Source: an uncultured Bacteroides sp.
GTDB lineage: Bacteria > Bacteroidota > Bacteroidia > Bacteroidales > Bacteroidaceae
Length of the DNA: 25,389 nucleotides
Direction of reading: 5' to 3'
Assembly: GCA_900542985.1 (NCBI GenBank)
Contig: UQPQ01000045.1
Span: forward strand, 1 to 25,389
Made by a program: the position numbers and the translations under genes. Positions 14,717-22,741 of the stretch are shown one piece after another (the first letter of the stretch is position 1; every line of letters begins with the position of its first letter). Under the pieces are notes generated by a model. The model searched no databases, was not told where the DNA came from, and saw only the letters and a program-made list of their open reading frames with translations.

Positions 14717-16774
14717 ATGAAAAGTTTCCAGACCGAAAGGCAGTTCTCATACAAGGAACTGCTATATAAAAGCATTATTTTTCTAGCTACAGTAACCCTG
14801 CTCGTCTATTTCCTGCCACGGGAAGGGAAATTCAATTATCAGTTTGACATTAACAAGCCCTGGAAATACGGACTGCTTCAAGCCTCATTCGATTTTCCAA
14901 TCTACAAAGAAGAGCAACAAGTACAGCACGAGCAAGACAGTGTAATGGCTGCCTATCGTCCTTACTATGGACTAGATAAAAGAATTGGTGATGAAATGAT
15001 AAAAAAATTCAAAGATGACTATGCCAGCACCCTCTATCGTATTATCCCCAATCCAACATATAGAAATCACATTGAACGACTATTGAAAGAAATATATGAA
15101 CAAGGAGTAATCGGTGTCAATGATTTGTCCAATTTGCGGAAAGACAGTTTTTTCCATATACGGATTGTGGACAGAAACATATCAAGTCAACGAGATATAA
15201 ACAATCTGTATACAATTAAACAGGCTTATGAAGCACTTATCAAGTCTGATACAATCCATTACAACAAACGGATGCTACAGCTCTGTAACCTGAACAATTA
15301 CATTGCTCCTAATTTGATTTACGATGCAGAGAAATCGGAATCAGCGAAGCAGGATTTGCTGTCAAACATTTCCTGGGCCAGTGGTTTCGTCATGAACGGA
15401 CAAAAGATTATTGACCGGGGAGAAATTATCAACCAGCAAACCTACAACATCTTAAAGTCACTCCAAAAAGAATGGAGCAAACGAAGCGAGACCACTACCG
15501 AGAAACGTCTTACTCTCTTCGGACAAATCTTGTTTGTAGCGATTCTCATTGGTATTTTCTTTACCTATCTGGAACTTTTCCGCAAAGATTATTATAGCCG
15601 GAAACGATGTCTATATCTGCTCTTCAGCATTATCGTCATCTTCCCCATCATATCGTTTATCATGGTAGAACACGCTTTTCTTAATGTATATATTGTTCCT
15701 TTCGCCATGATACCGATTATTATACGTATTTTCCTCGACTCCCGCACCGCTTTTATGGCACATATCACCTCCATATTGCTATGCTCTATTGTACTGCGTA
15801 CGCCGCATGAGTTTATCTTACTTCAAACCGTAGCAGGTATGGCAGGTATCTATAGTCTTCGGGAATTATCACAACGGTCGCAACTTCTGCGAAGTGCTTT
15901 TATCGTAACACTGTCTTATGCGATTCTCTATCTGGCACTAGACCTTATTCACGTCAGTACGATAGCACAACTCAGCACGAATATGTATATCAATTTTATC
16001 CTGAATGGAATTCTGCTTCTATTCACTTATCCGTTGCTGTTTATATTGGAAAAGACCTTCGGATTCACTTCTAACGTAACATTAGTAGAGCTCTCCAACA
16101 TCAACAACAAACTAATGAGGGAGATGTCGGAAGTAGCACCCGGTACTTTCCAGCACTCCTTACAATTGGCTAACCTCACTGCTGCTGCTGCTAACCGCAT
16201 CGGAGCCAACAGCCAACTGGTACGTACCGGAGCTATGTATCACGATATAGGTAAGATGCTCAATCCTGCCTTTTTTACAGAGAATCAATCAGGTGTCAAT
16301 CCTCATGACCAATTGACTTATAAACAAAGTGCTCAGATTGTCATCAGCCATATTACGGATGGAATGAAACTGGCGGATAAGTATAATCTTCCTACGGTTA
16401 TAAAAGACTTTATCTGTACTCATCATGGAGCTGGACTTACCAAATATTTTTATATTTCATATCAGAACGAACACCCGGATGAAGAAGTCGATAAAACAGC
16501 TTTCCAGTATCCCGGTCCCAATCCGTTTACCAAAGAGCAGGCTATTCTGATGATGGCAGACTCGGTAGAAGCAGCTTCACGCAGCTTACCGGAATATACA
16601 GAAGAAAGCATTTCGGCATTAGTCGACAAGATTATAGACAGTCAGGTACAAGAAGGCTATTTTAAAGAATGTCCGATTACTTTTAAAGACATAGCCACTG
16701 TAAAAACTGTATTCAAGGAAAAACTGAAAACAATGTACCACACACGTATCAGTTATCCGGAACTTAAGAAATAA
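14717..16774 (+). CDS. 7TM-HD domain phosphodiesterase, PgpH type
   Basis: The 685-aa inner-membrane protein has the PgpH/YqfF layout. One membrane segment (about 18-35) is followed by an extracytoplasmic 7TMR-HDED domain (about 40-260). Seven membrane segments follow at about 266-450, ending in NFILNGILLLFTYPLLFILE. The cytosolic HD domain comes last. The HD motif is intact: HSLQLANLT, YHDIGKM (His509, Asp510), CTHHGAG (His569, His570) and MMADSVEAASRSL. Proteins of this family hydrolyse cyclic di-AMP, so a role in c-di-AMP turnover is likely but inferred. No cyclase is in the window. It is a single-gene unit between a divergent promoter and a strong terminator. The ATG at 14717 fits the promoter. 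Confidence 0.93.
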   Translation: MKSFQTERQFSYKELLYKSIIFLATVTLLVYFLPREGKFNYQFDINKPWKYGLLQASFDFPIYKEEQQVQHEQDSVMAAYRPYYGLDKRIGDEMIKKFKDDYASTLYRIIPNPTYRNHIERLLKEIYEQGVIGVNDLSNLRKDSFFHIRIVDRNISSQRDINNLYTIKQAYEALIKSDTIHYNKRMLQLCNLNNYIAPNLIYDAEKSESAKQDLLSNISWASGFVMNGQKIIDRGEIINQQTYNILKSLQKEWSKRSETTTEKRLTLFGQILFVAILIGIFFTYLELFRKDYYSRKRCLYLLFSIIVIFPIISFIMVEHAFLNVYIVPFAMIPIIIRIFLDSRTAFMAHITSILLCSIVLRTPHEFILLQTVAGMAGIYSLRELSQRSQLLRSAFIVTLSYAILYLALDLIHVSTIAQLSTNMYINFILNGILLLFTYPLLFILEKTFGFTSNVTLVELSNINNKLMREMSEVAPGTFQHSLQLANLTAAAANRIGANSQLVRTGAMYHDIGKMLNPAFFTENQSGVNPHDQLTYKQSAQIVISHITDGMKLADKYNLPTVIKDFICTHHGAGLTKYFYISYQNEHPDEEVDKTAFQYPGPNPFTKEQAILMMADSVEAASRSLPEYTEESISALVDKIIDSQVQEGYFKECPITFKDIATVKTVFKEKLKTMYHTRISYPELKK

Positions 16775-16777
16775 AAG

Positions 16778-16838
16778 AAATGCCTTCATACTCTATTTGC
16801 TTCAAATAAAGCATATCAAAAAGTATGAAGGCATTTTT
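16778..16838 (+). terminator. Terminator of HD phosphodiesterase gene
   Basis: AAATGCCTTCATACT (16778-16792) pairs perfectly with AGTATGAAGGCATTT (16822-16836). The 29-base loop contains a second small hairpin (TATTTG / CAAATA). TT follows the stem. It begins 3 bases after the stop codon. Confidence 0.85.
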
Positions 16839-16903
16839 ATTTAAAAGTAATTCATGCTGTCTGATAGAGTTTTAAATTCCCTGTTATTACATTCGAAAAC
16901 GTG

Positions 16904-16976
16904 ACTTGTATCATCAGCATTCGATACTTGTATCGTTAGCTTACGATACTTGTATCATCGGCCTTCGATACAAGTA
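16904..16976. repeat. Three tandem 22-bp imperfect repeats with a partial inverted copy
   Basis: Units of exactly 22 bases start at 16904, 16926 and 16948. Each begins ACTTGTATC and ends CGAT; the middle varies (ATCAGCATT, GTTAGCTTA, ATCGGCCTT). Each junction forms the near-palindrome GATACTTGTATC, whose two halves pair with a 2-base centre. The run ends with TACAAGTA (16969-16976), the reverse complement of TACTTGTA. It lies in a 266-base gap between converging genes; the rest of that gap holds no gene. Function unknown. Confidence 0.8.
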
Positions 16977-17040
16977 ACGTAAATCAACCCTTATTTTCGT
17001 ATAAGCAGTTTGTTTAAAAACTTGCCCTAAAATGCAAAAA

Positions 17041-17505
17041 CTATTGTTTTACAGCATCCAATAAGCCTTCGCAGGCATCTTCCAAAATATCGAGTACATT
17101 TTCGAATCCCTGCGCACCACCATAGTAAGGATCGGGGACATAATCCACAACCTTTACCCGACAATAATCAGTCATTCGTTGAATTTTACGTTCTGACTCA
17201 ACATCCGGTGCTTTTTCACGCAACGCATCGATATTGCGATCATCCATACCAAGAATCAGGTCAAAATTATAGAAATCTTCTGTACGTACCGGACGGGACA
17301 GATGAGTAATGTGATAGCCACGCCGTGCAGCATGTGCCCGCATCCGCTCGTCAGCCGGCTCACCGTGGTGAAAGCTGCTGATACCAGCCGAATCAACTTC
17401 AATTTCATGCTCCAGTCCGGCTCTTTTAATATATGTACGCATAATTTCCTCTGCCGATGAAGACCGGCAGATATTTCCTAAACAAACAAAGAGTATTCGC
17501 TTCAT
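17041..17505 (-). CDS. Low-molecular-weight protein tyrosine phosphatase
   Basis: The 154-aa protein is a member of the small cytosolic Cys-based phosphatases. The P-loop is CLGNICR (Cys8 to Arg14), directly after strand KRILFV. The catalytic Asp sits in VPDPYYGG, as in the family. The residue after the P-loop Ser is Ser rather than the common Pro (CRSSSAE). In capsule-producing bacteria such enzymes dephosphorylate tyrosine kinases of the Wzc type, but no kinase lies here and the substrate is unknown. It starts only 2 bases after the stop of the PHP phosphatase gene and is third in the priA unit. No clear terminator follows. Confidence 0.93.
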   Translation of the reverse strand: MKRILFVCLGNICRSSSAEEIMRTYIKRAGLEHEIEVDSAGISSFHHGEPADERMRAHAARRGYHITHLSRPVRTEDFYNFDLILGMDDRNIDALREKAPDVESERKIQRMTDYCRVKVVDYVPDPYYGGAQGFENVLDILEDACEGLLDAVKQ

Positions 17506-17507
17506 GC

Positions 17508-18224
17508 TTATTTTATATTCAGATAATCTTTAAACTTTTCTACACTCAGGTTCATTATCAGTTCTTCCGGAAAGCCTGTTTCATCCACCAGTTGCCACAC
17601 ATAGTCATAAGTGGCAATATCAAAAGAAATATGTGCATCACTTCCTAAAATAACCGGTACTTCATATTTCTTACAAAGGCGAAGTATCTCTAAATTATTA
17701 CCTCTCGCCTCTGCTTTATTCCGGCAAGGTTTCAATGAACTATTGTTGATTTCCAACAAAGTACGATATTCTTTTGCGGCTAGTACAATAGGCTCAAAAT
17801 CGAGCTGGGCTGTTCCGTCACCCGGATGACTGATAATATGAGTATATGGATTAGCAATGGCATTTATCATACCTTGCGTATTTTCTTCTCTTGTACCCTG
17901 ACTGTAACACAACGAATGAATACCGGCAATACGGATATCAAGCATTTGCATGGTCTTTTCATCCAAGTCGAGTGTACCTTTTGTATCTATAATATTAATT
18001 TCTGCTCCTAATAATAATTCAATACCATACATCCGACGAGGCACTACATGCAAATTACGGAAATAAATAGGATTGCACGTTCCTGGAATACCCGGCGAAT
18101 GCTCTGTGATACCCAATACTTTCAATCCTTTCTCTGCAGCAGCCTGTGCCATTTCCTGCAAAGTACTGAAAGCATGTCCACTTGCTACTGTATGTGTATG
18201 TACATCTAATTCTACCTTTTTCAT
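17508..18224 (-). CDS. PHP-domain phosphatase/phosphoesterase (YcdX-like)
   Basis: The 238-aa protein is a polymerase-and-histidinol-phosphatase fold metal hydrolase. Metal-binding motifs are in place: DVHTHT (7-12), GITEHSPG, SHPGDG and GSDAH near the C-terminus, with HSLCY between. Length and order fit the YcdX branch, which are trinuclear zinc phosphatases of uncertain substrate. It sits 10 bases after the priA stop and 2 bases before the tyrosine phosphatase, so all three are likely translated from one transcript. The substrate cannot be named. Confidence 0.9.
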   Translation of the reverse strand: MKKVELDVHTHTVASGHAFSTLQEMAQAAAEKGLKVLGITEHSPGIPGTCNPIYFRNLHVVPRRMYGIELLLGAEINIIDTKGTLDLDEKTMQMLDIRIAGIHSLCYSQGTREENTQGMINAIANPYTHIISHPGDGTAQLDFEPIVLAAKEYRTLLEINNSSLKPCRNKAEARGNNLEILRLCKKYEVPVILGSDAHISFDIATYDYVWQLVDETGFPEELIMNLSVEKFKDYLNIK

Positions 18225-18234
18225 AAACTATATT

Positions 18235-20697
18235 TTACATCGGGTCTACATCATAATAAACCGTCAGCGAGCGGAAGCGTTCATCTTCCATAATGCTGCG
18301 CTGTACTTGAGTTAAATAATCACGCACTTTTTTCATCGAAGCAGTCTGTTCCACCTTGACTATTATTTTTCGGATAAATAAGGTCTGTATACGCGATACA
18401 GGAGGCTTGTCAGGTCCTAAGACTCGACTTCCCAGCCCGCTTCGCAGATAAGCAGCCATCAAATCGGCAGCTTGTCCAAGCACATCTTCTTTACGGTGCT
18501 TCAGATACACATATACCAAGCGGTAGAAAGGTGGATAATGAAATAATTCCCGTTCATCAATCTGCTCTTGATACATTCTGGAATAATCATTCGTCATCAC
18601 TTCATGAATGACAGGCAACTCCGGCGACTTTGTCTGTAACACGACCAGACCTTGTTTATTCTTTCTCCCGGCACGCCCTGCTACTTGAGCCATCAACTGG
18701 AAAGCACGTTCATAAGAACGGAAATCGGGATAGTTCAACATCGAATCAGCATTCAATATACCTACTACACTCACCTTATCGAAATCCAGCCCCTTCGATA
18801 CCATTTGTGTACCAATCAGAATATCTGTGCGCTGCTCTTCAAAATCGGCAATAATCTTTTCGTAGGCCGTACGGGTACGTGTCGTATCCAAATCCATCCG
18901 GGCAATACGGGCATCGGGAAACAGGACCTTCATATCATCTTCTATCTTTTCGGTTCCAAATCCCCGGTTTACCAGTTCCGTTCCTCCACATGCCGGACAT
19001 GATTTCGGTACGGTTTCCGTATAGCCACAATAGTGACAAGTCAACTGGTTTAATCCTTTATGATAAGTAAGACTGACATCACAGTTCTTGCACTTGGGCA
19101 CCCATGCACATGTACGACATTCTATCATAGGAGCAAAGCCTCTCCGATTTTGAAATAAAATGACTTGTTCTTTCTGTTCCAATGCTTCACGTACTTTTTG
19201 CAAAAGTAAAGGAGAAAACTGAGCAGTCATCCGTTTCTTACGAGCAAGTTCCTTTATATCTACTAACTCCACATGTGGCAAAAGAATATTCTGATGACGT
19301 TCCTTCAGCTCTACCAGACCGTATTTTCCATTCAGGGCATTGTAATAAGTTTCAATAGCCGGAGTAGCCGTTCCCAACAAAGTTTTCGCACCAAACATGG
19401 ATGCAAGCATGATGGCTGCATTGCGTGCATGATAACGGGGAGCAGGATCCTGCTGTTTATAAGTTGCTTCGTGTTCTTCATCTACAATGACCAATCCTAA
19501 CCGGCGGAAAGGTAAAAATACAGATGAACGCACTCCCAAAATCACATCATAATCGTGTTCCGACAATTGTTTCTTCCAAATTTCCACACGCTCGGCATCC
19601 GGAAATTTGGAATGATAAATGCCTAAACGAGAACCAAACACACGCTGCAAACGTTCGGTAATCTGTGTCGTCAAAGCTATCTCAGGCAATAAATACAAAA
19701 CTTGCTTTCCTGCCTTCAAAACCTGTTCTATCAGATGAATATAGATTTCGGTCTTCCCACTGGCAGTTACCCCATGTAGCAGACATACACTTTTCTCGCA
19801 AAAACAATTCAGTATTCCGGCATAAGCACGCTGCTGCGCTTCACTCAATGGATTCAAAGCCACCAGTTGACGGGAAGTTTCGATCAACCGTCCTATCTCC
19901 TGATTATACACTTCAAGAACCTGTTTTTCAATCAGCCCATTCAATACAGCAAGAGAAACACCGGCTGCCTGCAACAGGGCCTTTTTGGAAACTTCCTTTA
20001 ATTCTGTTCCATCCTGCGTCCATCCGGACAACTCAATGTACTTCATCCACAAAGCCAACTGCTTCGGGACACGTGCCAATTTATCGAACTGAAGACGTAC
20101 AGCCTCCTCCGTCCGCATTTGCTCCGTCAGCCTTACACGTGCTTCTGTACGAGGCTTATAATGATGTTTTAATTCTTCTTTTACACGAATCGCCTGTTTA
20201 TCCAACAACGATTTTATAACCGGAAGTAATAATTTGATTCCACTAGCCTTTTCCAGTTGAGTAACATACTGCTCCGGATCGTTACTGAGCAAATCAAGTA
20301 TCTGTTGTTCTTTGAGAGGAAGAGGGACTTCCGATTCGAACTCCGGATTATACACAACCAAAGTTTCACTTTCTATCTTCAACCCCGACGGTAACGCTGC
20401 CTTGTATACATCACCCAATGTGCACAAATAGTAGTCTGCCATCCATTGCCAGAAATCATATTGGCGCTTCAACAATACAGGAGTTGTGTCCAGCACTTCA
20501 CTGATAGCTTTGGTTTCATACCCCTCAGGCTTTTCTTTATGTACACGAGTCACAATTGCCGTATAAAATTTCTTACTTCCAAACTGCACAATAACACGGC
20601 AGCCTGGTTGCACACGGCTTTCCCATTCCTCCGGAAGCGAATAGGTATACTGTCCGACAACAGGTAAAGGCACTATGACATCCACGTACTTCTTCAT
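18235..20697 (-). CDS. priA: Primosomal replication restart helicase PriA
   Basis: The product of 820 residues restarts stalled forks by binding branched DNA, unwinding the lagging arm and loading the primosome. The N-terminal 3'-binding domain starts YVDVIVPLPVVGQYTYSLPE. The helicase core has Walker A GVTASGKTEIY (near 307), Walker B VDEEHEATYKQQ (near 405) and LLGTATPA. A zinc-binding insert with eight cysteines runs from about 529 to 571 (CRTCAW, CKNCD, CHYCG, CPACGG). The C-terminal helicase lobe has GTQMVSKGLDFDKV and QVAGRAGR. I prefer the ATG at 20697: the in-frame ATG at 20712 would lie upstream of the -7 box at 20702-20709. It leads a tight three-gene unit with PHP and tyrosine phosphatases. 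Confidence 0.95.
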   Translation of the reverse strand: MKKYVDVIVPLPVVGQYTYSLPEEWESRVQPGCRVIVQFGSKKFYTAIVTRVHKEKPEGYETKAISEVLDTTPVLLKRQYDFWQWMADYYLCTLGDVYKAALPSGLKIESETLVVYNPEFESEVPLPLKEQQILDLLSNDPEQYVTQLEKASGIKLLLPVIKSLLDKQAIRVKEELKHHYKPRTEARVRLTEQMRTEEAVRLQFDKLARVPKQLALWMKYIELSGWTQDGTELKEVSKKALLQAAGVSLAVLNGLIEKQVLEVYNQEIGRLIETSRQLVALNPLSEAQQRAYAGILNCFCEKSVCLLHGVTASGKTEIYIHLIEQVLKAGKQVLYLLPEIALTTQITERLQRVFGSRLGIYHSKFPDAERVEIWKKQLSEHDYDVILGVRSSVFLPFRRLGLVIVDEEHEATYKQQDPAPRYHARNAAIMLASMFGAKTLLGTATPAIETYYNALNGKYGLVELKERHQNILLPHVELVDIKELARKKRMTAQFSPLLLQKVREALEQKEQVILFQNRRGFAPMIECRTCAWVPKCKNCDVSLTYHKGLNQLTCHYCGYTETVPKSCPACGGTELVNRGFGTEKIEDDMKVLFPDARIARMDLDTTRTRTAYEKIIADFEEQRTDILIGTQMVSKGLDFDKVSVVGILNADSMLNYPDFRSYERAFQLMAQVAGRAGRKNKQGLVVLQTKSPELPVIHEVMTNDYSRMYQEQIDERELFHYPPFYRLVYVYLKHRKEDVLGQAADLMAAYLRSGLGSRVLGPDKPPVSRIQTLFIRKIIVKVEQTASMKKVRDYLTQVQRSIMEDERFRSLTVYYDVDPM

Positions 20698-20701
20698 GCT
20701 A

Positions 20702-20709
20702 CAAAGGTA
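20702..20709 (-). promoter_or_regulatory. -7 box abutting the priA start codon
   Basis: TACCTTTG on the minus strand matches TAnnTTTG. Only 4 bases separate it from the ATG at 20697. With the usual start about 4 bases after the box, the priA mRNA would be leaderless or nearly so. No -33 element is seen at the normal spacing. Confidence 0.5.
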
Positions 20710-20728
20710 CAAAAAACACTTGCTTCCG

Positions 20729-20759
20729 ATTGCCCGTTTATCAAACTTTTATAGCTTTG
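20729..20759 (+). promoter_or_regulatory. Promoter of Gfo/Idh/MocA gene
   Basis: ATTG (20729-20732, one mismatch to TTTG), a 19-base spacer and TAGCTTTG (20752-20759) form a Bacteroides-type promoter. It ends 27 bases before the ATG at 20787 and is divergent from the priA promoter. The position rules out the in-frame ATG at 20730 as the start. Confidence 0.7.
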
Positions 20760-20786
20760 CAAAAGAACAATTATACAATACAACTT

Positions 20787-21764
20787 ATGAAAATATACAA
20801 AATCGGTATTATCGGTTGTGGAGGCATTGCAGCAAAAATGGCAGCCACATTGGGAGGGATGAAAGGAGTCGCGCGATACGCTGTTGCTTCCCGTTCGATA
20901 GACAAAGCACAACAGTTTGCAAACGACTGGCAGTTCACTAAAGCTTACAGCTCTTACGAAGCACTGGCAGACGACCCGGAAGTAGATTTGATTTACATTG
21001 CTACCCCACATGCCATGCACTACGACAATGCACGTATGTGTATTCTGAAAGGCAAACCGGTGTTGTGTGAAAAAGCATTCACGGCCAATGCCCGCCAGGC
21101 AGAGGAATTGCTTCAACTGGCAAAAGAAAAAGGAGTATTCATCACAGAGGCAATCTGGACCCGCTATATGCCACTGTCCCTCACTATACAGGAACTGATT
21201 CAATCGGGTGTCATCGGCACTCCCCGTACCTTATCTGCCAACCTAAGCTACGTCATCGACAACAAGGAACGCATCATCCGCCCGGAACTGGCAGGAGGTG
21301 CCTTGCTGGATATCGGTGTTTATACACTGAACTTTGCAGCTATGGCATTTGGCACAGAGATTGAACAAACACACAGCGTATGTCAAAAAAACGAAACCGG
21401 TGTCGACTCACAAGAAAGTATTACCCTTTTCTATAAAGACGGTAAGATGGCTACGCTCCAAGCCAGTATCCACGTACAAAGTGACCGTCAGGGAATCATT
21501 GCAGGAGATAAAGGATTTATGGTAGTAGAAAACATCAATAATCCGCAATCAGTACGTATCGTAGACCGCAAGTATAATACCACTGCTATATATTATGCAC
21601 CTCAGCAAATCACGGGATACGAATATCAGGTATATGCCTGTATCGAAGCACTCGAAAAAGGATGGCTGGAATCGCCTTATATGCCACATTCCGAAACCTT
21701 ACGTATCATGCATCAAATGGATGCACTAAGACGAGAGTGGGGAGTAGTTTATCCATGTGACTAA
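20787..21764 (+). CDS. Gfo/Idh/MocA family oxidoreductase
   Basis: The 325-aa protein is an NAD(P)-dependent sugar or polyol dehydrogenase-type enzyme. The N-terminal Rossmann fold has IGIIGCGGIAAKM (GxGxxA at 10-15). LCEKAF holds the family EK pair (Glu95, Lys96), although the usual following Pro is Ala. The C-terminal alpha/beta domain has GGALLDIGVYTLNFA, the family's catalytic-region pattern. It resembles the dimeric dihydrodiol dehydrogenase/glucose-fructose oxidoreductase branch. No sugar gene cluster is adjacent, so the substrate is unknown. It has its own promoter and ends at a perfect 17-bp hairpin. The start is the ATG directly before the Rossmann strand. Confidence 0.93.
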   Translation: MKIYKIGIIGCGGIAAKMAATLGGMKGVARYAVASRSIDKAQQFANDWQFTKAYSSYEALADDPEVDLIYIATPHAMHYDNARMCILKGKPVLCEKAFTANARQAEELLQLAKEKGVFITEAIWTRYMPLSLTIQELIQSGVIGTPRTLSANLSYVIDNKERIIRPELAGGALLDIGVYTLNFAAMAFGTEIEQTHSVCQKNETGVDSQESITLFYKDGKMATLQASIHVQSDRQGIIAGDKGFMVVENINNPQSVRIVDRKYNTTAIYYAPQQITGYEYQVYACIEALEKGWLESPYMPHSETLRIMHQMDALRREWGVVYPCD

Positions 21765-21793
21765 ATAAAGACTAGCCTATAAACAAATACCAA

Positions 21794-21832
21794 AATCCTC
21801 TCTTGTACGAATCTATCGTACAAGAGAGGATT
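21794..21832. terminator. Hairpin between converging genes
   Basis: A perfect 17-bp stem (21794-21810 with 21816-21832) with a 5-nt loop lies between the oxidoreductase and the outer-membrane barrel gene. The T tracts are poor on both sides (CAATTTATT on plus, TTTGG on minus). It is very probably a bidirectional terminator. Confidence 0.7.
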
Positions 21833-21888
21833 CAATTTATTGATAACCTTTTAAAAATAATATCGGTATATTCAACATTCAAGAAGAA

Positions 21889-22494
21889 TCAGAACAGATA
21901 AGCCAATGATATCTGCCAAGTATTTTTCTTCATATCAACAGTCGGACCTTCGTATTCGTCGGATACAGCTTTAGCAAGCTTACTGATACCAAAATTGTAA
22001 TTTAATCCTATCTGGATATGACGGATCAGTTTCACACCTGCTCCTACATTGAATGTAGTATAACACGTCTTCATATCAAAAGCCTCTGAAAAATGTCCAC
22101 TACCTACATTGAAACCAAACTGTGGACCAGCAGCCACATAAGCGCCTAATGTACTTCCCAATCCAAACGACCATTTCAGATTAACAGGAACTTCAACAGA
22201 CTTCAATGTCTGGCTTTCGCTATAACTCTCTCCTTCTACATTTACCGTAGCTTTCGCCCCATCTTGGTTATACAGAGCAGCCACATCAAATCCTAAACCA
22301 ACAACCGGTAAGGTAAATTCAACCATCGGACCTACAAAAAATCCGGTACGGTTATCTCCCTTCACCACATCCTGTGAGAAAGACAAAGTAGAAATATTCA
22401 ATCCGCCCTTCAAACCAAACTTCACTTGAGCTTGTGCAGGCAATGCAATCCATAAACAAGCAAAAATCACAAATGTGGATAAAAATTTCTTCAT
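21889..22494 (-). CDS. Small outer-membrane beta-barrel protein
   Basis: The 201-aa protein has a clear Sec signal ending PAQAQ (about residues 1-23). VKFGLKGGLNISTLSFS follows, typical of Bacteroidetes OmpA/Ail-type small porin-like barrels (OMP_b-brl_2 group). Alternating hydrophobic strands such as GFFVGPMVEFTLPV, GAYVAAGPQFGFNVG and IQIGLNYNFGISKL suggest about eight strands. The C-terminus is aromatic (WQISLAYLF), as outer-membrane barrels end. No OmpA-like peptidoglycan domain is present. The role may be structural or adhesive, and cannot be told. It has a -7 box and appears to be a single-gene unit. Confidence 0.88.
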   Translation of the reverse strand: MKKFLSTFVIFACLWIALPAQAQVKFGLKGGLNISTLSFSQDVVKGDNRTGFFVGPMVEFTLPVVGLGFDVAALYNQDGAKATVNVEGESYSESQTLKSVEVPVNLKWSFGLGSTLGAYVAAGPQFGFNVGSGHFSEAFDMKTCYTTFNVGAGVKLIRHIQIGLNYNFGISKLAKAVSDEYEGPTVDMKKNTWQISLAYLF

Positions 22495-22521
22495 ATAATC
22501 TTATTTTATTGGTTATAAAAA

Positions 22522-22529
22522 CAAATGTA
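22522..22529 (-). promoter_or_regulatory. -7 box for outer-membrane barrel gene
   Basis: TACATTTG on the minus strand matches TAnnTTTG and lies 27 bases before the ATG at 22494. No -33 element is seen at the normal distance. Confidence 0.55.
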
Positions 22530-22642
22530 ATAAAATTCCACAAAAAAAGAAATATATTACATTTTTTCCAGTATGCAATCCAAGCTTTTCACAACGAAAA
22601 AAGGAGTCCAGCGAAAGTATATTAAAAATGAATGGGATTTCT

Positions 22643-22681
22643 ATCAAAAAAGGCTGAACCCACTCTTGGGTTCAGCCTTTT
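22643..22681 (-). terminator. Terminator of beta-helix lipoprotein gene
   Basis: AAAAGGCTGAACCCA (22648-22662) pairs perfectly with TGGGTTCAGCCTTTT (22667-22681) around a 4-nt loop. On the minus strand TTTTTTGATAG spans the stem end and tail. It lies 60 bases past the stop codon at 22742. Confidence 0.88.
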
Positions 22682-22741
22682 CATCAGACTTACTTTATTT
22701 GCCAACAATTGATATACAGACACCTCGTGTCCTTTATTTTA

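Noticed and set aside
16904..16976. CRISPR array
   Set aside because: The repeats touch each other with no unique spacers, and no cas gene is in the window.
20730..20786. Longer N-terminus for the Gfo/Idh/MocA oxidoreductase
   Set aside because: It lies over the promoter (20729-20759) and adds residues before a normal Rossmann start.
22495..22642. Possible small gene or RNA upstream of the outer-membrane barrel gene
   Set aside because: Only a -7 box for the barrel gene is visible; no start with a ribosome site and no stable fold was found.
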